Assembly (NCBI RefSeq): GCF_004322395.1
Contig: NZ_SCTW01000131.1
Span: forward strand, 1 to 45,307
Direction: 5' to 3'
Length of the DNA stretch: 45,307 nt
Source of the DNA: Methylobacter sp.
GTDB lineage: Bacteria > Pseudomonadota > Gammaproteobacteria > Methylococcales > Methylomonadaceae
Shown: one piece after another, positions 16,941-26,381 of the stretch
Numbering within the stretch: the stretch's first letter is position 1
Layout of the letters: each line of letters begins with the position of its first letter
Program-made: the position numbers and the translations under genes
Notes under the pieces: model-generated
The model's database searches: none
What the model was told of the DNA's origin: nothing
The model's input: only the letters and a program-made list of their open reading frames with translations

Positions 16941-18099
16941 CCTGTTTCTCCAGCATCATCATTCCGCTGTCGTAGAGCCGCTGAAAAAAGTTGCCTTGTT
17001 CTACCGATTTTAGCGCTATCAGGTCTTTGACGGCGACAACTTCATCTTTAAGCGTGACGTTGACGGTACCTAGTTTTGTGCCTTCTTTAACAGGCGCGGT
17101 AATTTTTTTATCAATATTAATTACTGCTTTAAGATCGGAGTAACGGCTGCGAGGAATCGAGACATAAAGATCTTCAGCCAAGCCTAGTTGCACGTTTTTA
17201 GTATCGCCCTTCCAGATTCTGGCTTCGGCTAAGGAGGTTTTACCTTGATACAGTTTGTGCGCTTCAAAAAAGCGGAAGCCGTAGTTGAGCAAGGTCTGGT
17301 TTTCATTGGCTCTGGCGTTAGGGCTGCTCGCGCCCATCACTACGGAAATTAGGCGCATGTCGTTTCTTAATGCAGAAGCGACCAGACAATAGCCGGCGGC
17401 GTCGGTAAATCCGGTTTTAACGCCATCCACGGTCTCATCGCGCGAAAGCAGTTGGTTGCGATTATGTTGAACGATGTTGTTAAAGGTGAATTCCTTTTGC
17501 GAAAACCAGCGGTAATAGTCGGGGAATTCTTTGATTAATGCTTGGGTAAGTATCGCCAGATCGCGGGCGGTGGTGTAATGGTTTTCGATAGGCAATCCAT
17601 TGCTATCTTCAAAATGACTGTTTTTCATGCCTAGCCGTTCGGCATGTTGATTCATCATGGCGGCAAAAGTAGTTTCATCTCCGGCGATATGTTCAGCTAA
17701 AGCAACGCTGGCGTCATTGCCGGACTGAATGATAACGCCCATTAACAGGTCTTCAACTTTAACTTGGTTGCCGACTTCGATAAACATACGAGAGCCGGGC
17801 GTTTCCCAAGCTTTCTTGCTGATGGTAACCAAATCGTCTAAATGTAAATGACCATTGCTGATCTCCCGAAACACCACATAAACAGACATAATCTTGGTGA
17901 GACTGGCAGGAGCGAGCTTAACGTCGGCATTGTTTTCCGCTAGCACTTTGCCGGTATCATGACTCACTAGTATGTAGCCGCTGGCAGCAACTGTGGGTGC
18001 TGCCGGGATGCTGAGTTCGGCATCTTCTGCGTTTGCCGGGGTCGCGGCAATCAATAAGCTAAAAAATAAAAAAACGTAAAAATTTTTTAAAAGGATCAT
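16930..18099 (-). CDS. dacA: D-alanyl-D-alanine carboxypeptidase (PBP5/6 family)
   Basis: 389 residues with a signal peptide (LLKNFYVFLFFSLLIAATPA, cleavage near ANA-ED). The three penicillin-binding motifs are intact: SLTK in LAPASLTKIM, SGN in QSGNDASVAL and KTG in DGVKTGFTDAAG. The C-terminal PBP5_C beta domain ends in an amphipathic stretch (FQRLYDSGMMMLEK) for membrane attachment. It trims the terminal D-Ala of pentapeptides in the periplasm. It lies 37 nt downstream of rlpA. Confidence 0.95.
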   Translation of the reverse strand: MILLKNFYVFLFFSLLIAATPANAEDAELSIPAAPTVAASGYILVSHDTGKVLAENNADVKLAPASLTKIMSVYVVFREISNGHLHLDDLVTISKKAWETPGSRMFIEVGNQVKVEDLLMGVIIQSGNDASVALAEHIAGDETTFAAMMNQHAERLGMKNSHFEDSNGLPIENHYTTARDLAILTQALIKEFPDYYRWFSQKEFTFNNIVQHNRNQLLSRDETVDGVKTGFTDAAGYCLVASALRNDMRLISVVMGASSPNARANENQTLLNYGFRFFEAHKLYQGKTSLAEARIWKGDTKNVQLGLAEDLYVSIPRSRYSDLKAVINIDKKITAPVKEGTKLGTVNVTLKDEVVAVKDLIALKSVEQGNFFQRLYDSGMMMLEKQDGQ

Positions 18100-18136
18100 T
18101 GCTCTTTAATGGGGGTAGACTCAATAAAACAAGCGT

Positions 18137-18943
18137 TTATTGTATCACGGAGATTTGTCTTTGATCAGGTCCAGTAACAAATTGAGTCGCCGTTATGCCT
18201 AGTTTTGCCAGTTGCAAGTTTAGCTTGTGGACGCTTTCAGGTGTTTTAATCGGCCCCATTTGAACTTTGTAGAGAGTAGATCCTTTGAGCTTCGATGGAA
18301 GTATTTTAGATTGGGGTAAATGATTAGCGGCAATTTTGTTTTGCAATTTCAGCGCCTTCTTTTTGTTATCGAAACTGCCTACTTGCAAATAGACGCTTTT
18401 TTCTTGTTTTTCAGCTGTGTTTTGCTGTTGCGTTAATGCTTGTTCGGGCGCTATTGCTTTGATTTCAACGGTTCCTGTTCCTGCCTGTTGAAGATCCAGT
18501 TTTTTAGCGGCAGCGTATGACAGGTCCATAACCCGGTTCCCATGAAAAGGTCCTCTGTCATTGATGCGCACGATAACGCTACGCTGATTTTCCAGGTTGG
18601 TGACGCGAGCGTAAGAGGGAATCGGCAGTGTATTATGTGCGGCGGTCATCGCATACATGTCGTATATTTCGCCTGATGCAGTCTTTTTGCCGTGAAACCC
18701 GGGGCCGTACCATGAAGCTATGCCTTGTTTCAGGTATCGGGTAATGCGCGGTAGCAGATTTTCTTCTTCGCCGGTGTTTTGTGCGGCAGCATCGCCAAAG
18801 TGCAACTTTGAGTGATGTCTGAGTTTTTGGTTGATGATGGAGACAGTTGTATCCGGTGGTCTTGAAATGTCGCTGGTTTTTATTTGTTGAGTACTACAAC
18901 TGCATAAAATAACAACTAAAAGTATCGGGATTATTTTATTCAT
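18137..18943 (-). CDS. rlpA: Septal ring lytic transglycosylase RlpA
   Basis: 268-residue lipoprotein. The lipobox VILCSCST places the acylated cysteine near residue 15. The double-psi beta-barrel (QGIASWYGPGFHGKKTASGE through VIVRINDRGPFHGNRVMDLS) carries the RlpA catalytic pattern. A C-terminal SPOR domain (YLQVGSFDNKKKALKLQNKI) binds denuded glycan at the septum. Its start overlaps the mltB stop by 4 nt, making a pair of coupled peptidoglycan lytic enzymes. Confidence 0.95.
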   Translation of the reverse strand: MNKIIPILLVVILCSCSTQQIKTSDISRPPDTTVSIINQKLRHHSKLHFGDAAAQNTGEEENLLPRITRYLKQGIASWYGPGFHGKKTASGEIYDMYAMTAAHNTLPIPSYARVTNLENQRSVIVRINDRGPFHGNRVMDLSYAAAKKLDLQQAGTGTVEIKAIAPEQALTQQQNTAEKQEKSVYLQVGSFDNKKKALKLQNKIAANHLPQSKILPSKLKGSTLYKVQMGPIKTPESVHKLNLQLAKLGITATQFVTGPDQRQISVIQ

Positions 18944-20016
18944 GGGAATGAGCCTTTTTTATTTAAAATAGATAGGCTTAACTGATAAACGGCCATGGCA
19001 TATAAAGGACTGTGGTTGTAGCGGGTAATGACATAAAAATTGTCCAACGCCGCCCAGAGTTCTTCGCCTTGTTGCTGTTCAAAGCTAAGCAGTTTCACTT
19101 TACTGTCGAAAGGTAATTGCCTCGATATAATTAAGTTGAGCGATTCTAACTCGGTAAGACTTAAATCCGGCTTAAGGTCATTTTTGAGAAGTGGTTCATA
19201 GTTTTTATATTTAGCGGTAACGGGAACGGCAATCGCTTTACCAGTATGCCAATGATGTTTGGCAAAATAATTGGCGACACTGGCTATGGCATCGCTGTTG
19301 TTGTGCCAAATGTCGCGGCGATCGTCGTTATCGAAGTCAACGGCATAAGTTCTAAAACTGCTGGGCATGAATTGCGGCAGACCCATCGCGCCGGCGTAAG
19401 AGCCGGTTGGGTCGATAGGATTGATATGCTCATCCCGGCAGAGCAGCAGAAAGTTTTCAAGTTCGCTGAGAAAGAACTTACTGCGTGGCGGATAGGCAAA
19501 AGCCAGTGTAGACAAGGCGTCGATCACGCGGTGGTTGCCGGTGTTTTTTCCGAACAGGGTTTCAACGCCGATAATGGCAACAATAATCTCGGCCGGAACG
19601 CCGTATTGTTTTTCCGCGGCGGCCAGTGCCGGCGCATTGTCCCGCCAGAATTGCACACCGGCGTCGATACGCGCTTCAGTCAGGAATATTTTGCGATATT
19701 TATACCAGGGCAAGCCTTCAGAGGGGGATGCAATTCTTTTGAGTATATCTTGCTTAATCTCGACCGTTTTAAACAAATCATCAAGTTCGGATTCGTCAAA
19801 CCCGTGTTTTGTCGCCATTTGCCCGATAAATGTATTTACCGATTCGGTGTCTTTGATAGGGCTCGTGGTGGTGCAGGCGATGAGTAACAGGCACAAGGTG
19901 AAGGGGGTAAGGCGAAGGGCGAAGGGCGAAGGGCGAAGGAGAAGCGCTATGCTTCTGAGCCAGGGCATAAGCTTTTGCATCTGTGATTTTGTGATCTTAA
20001 TTTGTTTTGGTTTCAT
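18940..20016 (-). CDS. mltB: Membrane-bound lytic murein transglycosylase B
   Basis: 358 residues. The catalytic part is clear: VPAEIIVAIIGVETLFGKNT with the glutamate, DPTGSYAGAMGLPQFMPSSF and the C-terminal TRYNHSPLYAMAVYQL. The lipobox is LLIACTTT. The segment before the lipobox is odd: it is encoded across four tandem copies of a 7-bp unit and reads LLRPSPFALRLTPFTL. Because the unit is not a multiple of three, gain or loss of a copy would shift the frame between the start and the lipobox. None of the possible ATGs (20016, 19980, 19968) has a good ribosome site, so the start is uncertain. Confidence 0.88.
   Translation of the reverse strand: MKPKQIKITKSQMQKLMPWLRSIALLLRPSPFALRLTPFTLCLLLIACTTTSPIKDTESVNTFIGQMATKHGFDESELDDLFKTVEIKQDILKRIASPSEGLPWYKYRKIFLTEARIDAGVQFWRDNAPALAAAEKQYGVPAEIIVAIIGVETLFGKNTGNHRVIDALSTLAFAYPPRSKFFLSELENFLLLCRDEHINPIDPTGSYAGAMGLPQFMPSSFRTYAVDFDNDDRRDIWHNNSDAIASVANYFAKHHWHTGKAIAVPVTAKYKNYEPLLKNDLKPDLSLTELESLNLIISRQLPFDSKVKLLSFEQQQGEELWAALDNFYVITRYNHSPLYAMAVYQLSLSILNKKGSFP
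19911..19938. repeat. Tandem 7-bp repeat (GGCGAAG x4) inside mltB
   Basis: Four perfect copies of GGCGAAG occupy 19911-19938 in the signal-peptide-coding part of mltB (CTTCGCC on the coding strand). A related inverted stretch, CGCCCTTCGCC at 20092-20102, lies between mltB and rodA and is complementary to 19911-19921. Such repeats are prone to slippage; a one-unit change would shift the mltB frame. Confidence 0.85.
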
Positions 20017-20116
20017 GGGCGCGATAGGTATGAATTGAATGTTATAGGGCGAAAGTAGAACGAAAGGTTATATTTCGCATATTTAGCCTTGCGCCCTTCG
20101 CCTTTTGCCTATTTTT

Positions 20117-21247
20117 TTAATGCGGTATAAATTTTTTGTGGGTGTGAATTGACATAAGGATGCCGAAACCGGCCAGTAACGTTACTATGGATGTGCCGCC
20201 ATAGCTGATTAAAGGTAACGGAACCCCGACCACGGGAAGTACGCCGATGACCATGCCGATGTTAACAAAAACGTAAACAAAAAAGGTAAAAGCCAAGCTG
20301 CTGGCTAATAAGCGACTGTAGGTATCCTGGGCTTGAGAGGCAATATACAGGCAGCGGCTGATGATAAGCAGGTATAAGGACAGTAAGCCGACACAGCCAA
20401 AAAGTCCAAACTCTTCGGCAAAGACCGCGAAAATAAAGTCAGTAGAGCTTTCGGGCAAAAAATCCAGTTCCGACTGAGTACTGCCCAACCAGCCTTTGCC
20501 GTAGATTCCGCCGGAGCCGATTGCGATTTTCGATTGGATAATATGGTAACCTCTGCCCAAGGGATCGGCTTCCGGGTTTAAGAAGGTGAGCACCCGGTCG
20601 CGTTGATAGGGGCGCATAAAATGCCAGAGTATCGGCGTCAGTCCTGCCAGTGTAGTGCATATTGCCAACATGAACTTCCAAGAGAGGCCGGCAAAAAAAA
20701 GTACTGCAGCGCCGGAGCTGGCGACCAGTAACGCGGTACCCAAATCGGGCTGTTTGGCAATCAATAAGGTTGGAATGATGATCAGCACGCTGGCTATCAG
20801 CAATTGTTTAGGTCTTGGCGGCAATGCATGTTCTGCCAAGTACCAGGCAATCATCATCGGCGTGGTGATCTTGATCATTTCCGAGGGCTGAAAACGAAAA
20901 ACGCCAAGATCCAGCCAGCGTTGCGCGCCTTTGCCGAATTGCCCCATAATCAATACGGCAACGAGCAACATGATGCCAAAGCCAAACAGCATTGCAGAAT
21001 AGCGTTTAAACTGGTAAGGATCGACATGAGCCAGTGCTGTCATTAAAAGAAAAGCCAATCCGACGCGCGCTGCTTGTCGTACCAATACATCCATTTCCTG
21101 ACTGCCCGCGCTATAAAGGATGACGAAGCTCAATATGGAGATCAGTAATAAGCCGATAAATAAAGGGATATCGATGTGCAGTTTTCTGAGAATATTGCCA
21201 ATCAATGACGGTGGATGAAATTGCTCACTCCGGGTTTCAGTTTTCAT
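20117..21247 (-). CDS. rodA: Peptidoglycan glycosyltransferase RodA
   Basis: 376 residues, SEDS family, about ten membrane helices. It polymerises lipid II during cell elongation together with PBP2. MIMGQFGKGAQRWLDLG, FRFQPSEMIKITTPMMIAWY, the SGGIYGKGWLGSTQSELDFL loop, and LPLISYGGTSIVTLLAGFG are RodA signatures, the last being the C-terminal SEDS block. The start lies within the end of mrdA (11-nt overlap), so the pair is translationally coupled. Confidence 0.97.
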   Translation of the reverse strand: MKTETRSEQFHPPSLIGNILRKLHIDIPLFIGLLLISILSFVILYSAGSQEMDVLVRQAARVGLAFLLMTALAHVDPYQFKRYSAMLFGFGIMLLVAVLIMGQFGKGAQRWLDLGVFRFQPSEMIKITTPMMIAWYLAEHALPPRPKQLLIASVLIIIPTLLIAKQPDLGTALLVASSGAAVLFFAGLSWKFMLAICTTLAGLTPILWHFMRPYQRDRVLTFLNPEADPLGRGYHIIQSKIAIGSGGIYGKGWLGSTQSELDFLPESSTDFIFAVFAEEFGLFGCVGLLSLYLLIISRCLYIASQAQDTYSRLLASSLAFTFFVYVFVNIGMVIGVLPVVGVPLPLISYGGTSIVTLLAGFGILMSIHTHKKFIPH

Positions 21248-23081
21248 TAACGCCCTCTAAATATTGCTTAATAACCTGACCAGCGATGGGGGCTGCGACT
21301 GAGCCGCCATGCCCGCCATTCTCAGCAATAACGGCAACTGCAATTTTCGGATCATCAGCCGGGGCAAAAGAAATAAACAAGGCATGATCGCGTAGTTTGA
21401 AGTCGATGTCATTTTCGTTGTATTTGGCATCCTGCTTAATGTTAAATACTTGAGCAGTCCCGGTTTTTCCGGCGATTTGGTAGTTAATGTCTTTGCCGAT
21501 GCTTTTGGCAGTGCCGTGTGGATCATGAATAACATTCACCATGGCCGAGATGATGGTATTGATATTTGCAGGTTTAAGTTCAATGTCGTCCACATGGTTT
21601 TCCCTCTCAAAGTCGGCTGAATCTGGATCGGCGGCATTTTTAACCAGAAAAGGTGTGACAATTTTGCCTTTATTCGCCAAAGTTGCGGTGGCTCTAGCCA
21701 GCTGTAATGGGGTAACTTGTATAAATCCCTGGCCTATACCTGTGATGAGTGTTTCCCCTGGGTACCAGGATTGGTTGTGCTGACTGCGCTTCCACTCGCG
21801 TGACGGCAATAATCCCGGCTTTTCTCCGGCCAAGTCAATGCCGGATTTTTCACCAAAGCCAAAATGTTGTAAAAAACTATGCATACGGTCTATGCCTAAA
21901 GTTGATGCCAGACTGTAAAAATACACATCGCAGGATTGGGTAATAGCTTCGGTCATATTAACCGAGCCATGGCCGCCTTTTTTCCAATCCCGATAATGGT
22001 GGCTGACATTGGGTAATTGATAATAGCCGGGACAAAAGAGCTTATGTTCAGTACTGATAGCATTGTATTCAAGCCCGGCCAATGCAATAAATGGTTTAAA
22101 TGTCGATCCCGGCGGATATAAACCGCGCAGGGCGCGATTATAAAGCGGTTGGTTCTCCGAGGATTGCAGAGCCTGATATGCGTCGTTGGCAATGCCGATA
22201 ACGAAAGGGTTAGGATCAAAGCCGGGGCGGCTGGCAAAGACCAGTACGCCGCCTGTTTTAACTTCAATAGCAACCACCGCACCATTGAAGTCGCCTAGTG
22301 CATCGTAAGCGGTTTTTTGTAAATCGATATCCAGCGTCAAATAAAGATTTTCGCCCGGTACGGGAGGAACTGAGTTTACCGTATTGATCGCGCGTGCCTG
22401 TACATTGGTTTCTATTTCGGCATAGCCGGTCTTGCCGTGCAGCTCAGTTTCATAGGTGTTTTCTATGCCTATCTTGCCGACATGGGTCGAGCCACGATAT
22501 TCGGCGATGGGCAGAGATTTCATTTCCGTTTCGTTGATGCGGCCGACGTAGCCGACAACATGAGAGGCTAGCTCTGCGTAAGGGTAATGGCGAACCAAGC
22601 GAGCCTGAATATCAACACCGGGAAAATAAGGCCTGACTACCGCAAATTTGGCGAGTTCCTCGTCGTTCATGCTGATTAACAAGGGCGTGCTGACGAAGCG
22701 TTTCTGTCGTTTACGTTGTTTCTGGTATTGGTCGATTTTTTCGTCGGAGATATTGAGCAGTTTTTGTAAGCGCAGCAGGGTGTCGTCAAGATCTTTGATT
22801 TGTTCTGGGATTAGCTCAAGGCTGAAAGATTGTGTGTTGTCGGCCAGGACTCTGCCACGACGGTCATAAATAATGCCCCTAGTCGGTACAAGGGGTTCGA
22901 TTTTAATGCTGTTGTCTTTTGCCAGTGTTGAGTAATGTTCATGTCCGACAATTTGCAGATAAACCAAGCGCACGATCAGGCCTGAAGTTAATAACAGTAT
23001 GACAATAAACGAAGCGATAATACGGTTGAGAAATAGACGGCTCTCTACTAACTTATTTTTAATAGTATAGACGCGGGACAT
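21237..23081 (-). CDS. mrdA: Penicillin-binding protein 2, peptidoglycan transpeptidase
   Basis: 614 residues. One N-terminal membrane helix (FIVILLLTSGLIVRLVYL) is followed by the dimerisation domain with RGIIYDRRGRVLADN. The transpeptidase domain carries the active-site STFK in YPPGSTFKPF, SCD in ITQSCDVYFYS and KTG in IAGKTGTAQVF. It cross-links glycan made by its partner RodA in the elongasome. It begins 17 nt after mreD. Confidence 0.97.
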   Translation of the reverse strand: MSRVYTIKNKLVESRLFLNRIIASFIVILLLTSGLIVRLVYLQIVGHEHYSTLAKDNSIKIEPLVPTRGIIYDRRGRVLADNTQSFSLELIPEQIKDLDDTLLRLQKLLNISDEKIDQYQKQRKRQKRFVSTPLLISMNDEELAKFAVVRPYFPGVDIQARLVRHYPYAELASHVVGYVGRINETEMKSLPIAEYRGSTHVGKIGIENTYETELHGKTGYAEIETNVQARAINTVNSVPPVPGENLYLTLDIDLQKTAYDALGDFNGAVVAIEVKTGGVLVFASRPGFDPNPFVIGIANDAYQALQSSENQPLYNRALRGLYPPGSTFKPFIALAGLEYNAISTEHKLFCPGYYQLPNVSHHYRDWKKGGHGSVNMTEAITQSCDVYFYSLASTLGIDRMHSFLQHFGFGEKSGIDLAGEKPGLLPSREWKRSQHNQSWYPGETLITGIGQGFIQVTPLQLARATATLANKGKIVTPFLVKNAADPDSADFERENHVDDIELKPANINTIISAMVNVIHDPHGTAKSIGKDINYQIAGKTGTAQVFNIKQDAKYNENDIDFKLRDHALFISFAPADDPKIAVAVIAENGGHGGSVAAPIAGQVIKQYLEGVNEN

Positions 23082-23098
23082 AACAGCTATTGAGTGTT

Positions 23099-23584
23099 TT
23101 ATTTAGTGCGTCGTGACAAACGGACACGGCGTAGCACTGTATAGATTAGCGGCCAGCATAGAGTACCGGTAAAAACAGGCAGCCAAAAAGAAAGATGCAG
23201 TTGGTCTGGGTGCTGAATATTCTTTAACCAAAAAAGCAGTACTTGGCTAAACAACAGGCAAGAGAAAATAAACAAGCCTTGTTGAGGCAAAGGGAATTGA
23301 CGCAAACGCTTATGCAGCATCAGACAAAAATAAATAATCAATGAATAGGCCAGTGCATATTGACCGAACATTCTTCCAGTCAATACATCGGTAAGCAACC
23401 CAACTGTCCAGGCATGAAAGATACCGACGCGTTCCGGCACGGCTAGTGCCCAATAGATAAGTACTAGAAGCACCCAGTCCGGATTTATGTTGGATAAGAA
23501 ACCTGGCCAAGGCGCAATTCTTAAACACATCGCCATGATAATAGTGAATATAATGCGGCCCAAGCTGGAGGAGTGGCTATTCAT
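23099..23584 (-). CDS. mreD: Rod shape-determining protein MreD
   Basis: 161 residues, five or six membrane helices with few charges. The RIAPWPGFLSNINPDWVLLV start and RVGIFHAWTVGLLTDVLTGR block are typical of MreD. It is an inner-membrane component of the elongasome. Overlaps the mreC stop by 4 nt. Confidence 0.94.
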   Translation of the reverse strand: MNSHSSSLGRIIFTIIMAMCLRIAPWPGFLSNINPDWVLLVLIYWALAVPERVGIFHAWTVGLLTDVLTGRMFGQYALAYSLIIYFCLMLHKRLRQFPLPQQGLFIFSCLLFSQVLLFWLKNIQHPDQLHLSFWLPVFTGTLCWPLIYTVLRRVRLSRRTK

Positions 23585-24600
23585 CGCGAGTTTGTCCCTG
23601 CCCGCGCGCCTGCGGGCGCTTTGCGTGCCAATCCGCTCCCGGCGGATTGAGTGTTATGAGCTGTTCCGGTTTGTTCTCCTTCGGGTGTTTTGTTTACAGA
23701 TTCGCTATTAGTGGATTGGTCAAGAGGGTGAGTCTCGGAGGCTTTTGATGCTGTTGGTTGCGCGTTGAGCGAAACAGGAGATGAATCGCTCCATACTATC
23801 AGTAGCTCCCTGTTTCGGTCCAGCATGGCTTTAGGAGTGGCGGTAATGTTCACGAAAGGTTTGTTGGTTATCGGAGTAAAATCGTCGATAACACCAACCG
23901 GGTAGCCTGATGGGAAAGTGCCGCCTAAACCCGATGTTATCAGTAAGTCGCCTGGGCGAATATCCGCATTATTAGGTAAAAAAGGCAAGTTAAGCCGGTT
24001 CAGCTGCCCACTGCCTACTGCGATCGTCAAAAGGCCGTTACGATTGACTTGGACGGGGATGGCGTGGTTCGGGTCGGTAATTAACATGATTTCGGAACTA
24101 AACGGCAAGGCGCGAAAAACTTGCCCAACCACGCCGTTCGCATCCAGTACCGGCTGCTGGGGATGGACGCCGAAACGAGTGCCTTTGTTGACCACCACTA
24201 TATTTTCGTAAGGCGCCGTATTGATCGACAATAATTCTGCGATCAATAATTGTTCGCCGAGTTTGAACGAATTTTCCAATAACGCCCGCAGACGAATATT
24301 TTCTTTTTCCAACGAGTCGAATTTAAGCAATCGGGTTTTGTCGATGAACTGTTCTTCGCGCAATTGGATATTTTCGCGCTTTAAAGTCGAATAAGAGCTA
24401 ACAGAGTCGGCGGCTTGTTCTATCAATACTGTCGGTAAATCGACCAGATATTTTAACGGGTCGACAACGACGGATAACGTGGCTCGAAGCGAGTCCAATC
24501 GATGGCTTCTATGCTCAGTTATCAATAAAGCAACTGAAGCAATTATCGCCACAAGCAAACGGGTATTGATGGAAGGGCCGGTAGCAAATAATAGTTTTAT
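23581..24600 (-). CDS. mreC: Cell shape-determining protein MreC (apparent ATA start)
   Basis: MreC links MreB filaments to PBP2 in the periplasm. It has one N-terminal helix, a coiled coil (YSTLKRENIQLREEQFIDKT) and the beta domain (LLITSGLGGTFPSGYPVGVI). The first canonical start in the frame is a TTG at 24558, but the frame continues upstream as IKLLFATGPSINTR, which aligns with the conserved MreC N terminus (E. coli MKPIFSRGPSLQIR). The codon in the Met position is ATA (24600-24598), with AGAGG 9 nt before it. I therefore place the start at ATA, giving 339 residues; a TTG start would cut off the conserved end. The C terminus has a low-complexity Ser/Thr/Ala tail. Confidence 0.8.
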   Translation of the reverse strand: MKLLFATGPSINTRLLVAIIASVALLITEHRSHRLDSLRATLSVVVDPLKYLVDLPTVLIEQAADSVSSYSTLKRENIQLREEQFIDKTRLLKFDSLEKENIRLRALLENSFKLGEQLLIAELLSINTAPYENIVVVNKGTRFGVHPQQPVLDANGVVGQVFRALPFSSEIMLITDPNHAIPVQVNRNGLLTIAVGSGQLNRLNLPFLPNNADIRPGDLLITSGLGGTFPSGYPVGVIDDFTPITNKPFVNITATPKAMLDRNRELLIVWSDSSPVSLNAQPTASKASETHPLDQSTNSESVNKTPEGEQTGTAHNTQSAGSGLARKAPAGARAGTNSR

Positions 24601-24902
24601 AGCGGGATGCCTCTTTTTATCCAGTTAAAAAATGATAGAAGCGCTAAGCTGTCGGTCGGGTTAGGCGCACATTTTGGAGTCATAACCCCAACGGGTGCTG
24701 CATGGGTTTGTTGTCGAGTGATATTAACACTCAGTGCACCGTTATACTGATCCTGAATATACAGATGGATGTGGTGAGTGGAAAGATTGCAAGAACAAAT
24801 ATCTGCCCTTGCAATCGAAGGCCGATCACGCACTCCACTAAGTTTTCGCGTCTTTTTGCTGGCCAAAATAAACGCTTTAAAGGATAACCATTTATTCTTG
24901 AT
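24601..24902 (-). other. mreB-mreC intergenic with nested hairpin
   Basis: 302 nt between mreB and mreC without a convincing gene. On the plus strand GATTGCAAG (24785-24793) pairs with CTTGCAATC (24808-24816), enclosed by AGTGGA (24777-24782) and TCCACT (24834-24839). This could attenuate or process the mreBCD transcript. A 94-codon-scale open frame across it does not resemble any protein. Confidence 0.5.
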
Positions 24903-26024
<1,122 letters not shown>

Positions 26025-26076
26025 TTATAAACGTATTAATATATAGAATCTCTGAAATTTTTATTGGGAGTTAATC

Positions 26077-26364
26077 GTGTCTTTAACGGCGGATGATGTG
26101 AAGAAAATAGCGCATTTAGCGCGGCTGGGAATCGAGGAGCAGGATGTTGCCTCTTATGCAAAAGATTTGTCCGGGATGCTGGATTTGATGACGCAGATGA
26201 GCGATCTTGATACCGATGGCGTCGAGCCTATGGCTCACCCGATGGATCAGGTGCAAAGATTACGAGCCGATGTGGTCACGGAACAAGACAATCGCGAAAA
26301 GTTTCAGGCTATCGCGCCGCAAGTAGAAGACGGGCTCTATCTAGTGCCCAAAGTAATTGAGTAA
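26077..26364 (+). CDS. gatC: Asp-tRNA(Asn)/Glu-tRNA(Gln) amidotransferase subunit C
   Basis: 95 residues with GTG start behind [45 protein letters not shown] and [11 protein letters not shown] are family features. GatC wraps around GatA and GatB in the heterotrimer that amidates misacylated tRNA. First gene of gatCAB. Confidence 0.95.
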   Translation: MSLTADDVKKIAHLARLGIEEQDVASYAKDLSGMLDLMTQMSDLDTDGVEPMAHPMDQVQRLRADVVTEQDNREKFQAIAPQVEDGLYLVPKVIE

Positions 26365-26381
26365 AGGGAAAAGTAACAACT

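Noticed and set aside
19246-19887. Long plus-strand open frame opposite mltB
   Set aside because: It is antisense to a clearly real gene (MltB catalytic motifs) and its translation shows no domain.
24597-24866. Minus-strand open frame in the mreB-mreC spacer
   Set aside because: Composition is not protein-like, it has no family pattern, and it overlaps the mreC start in another frame; the hairpin explains the region better.
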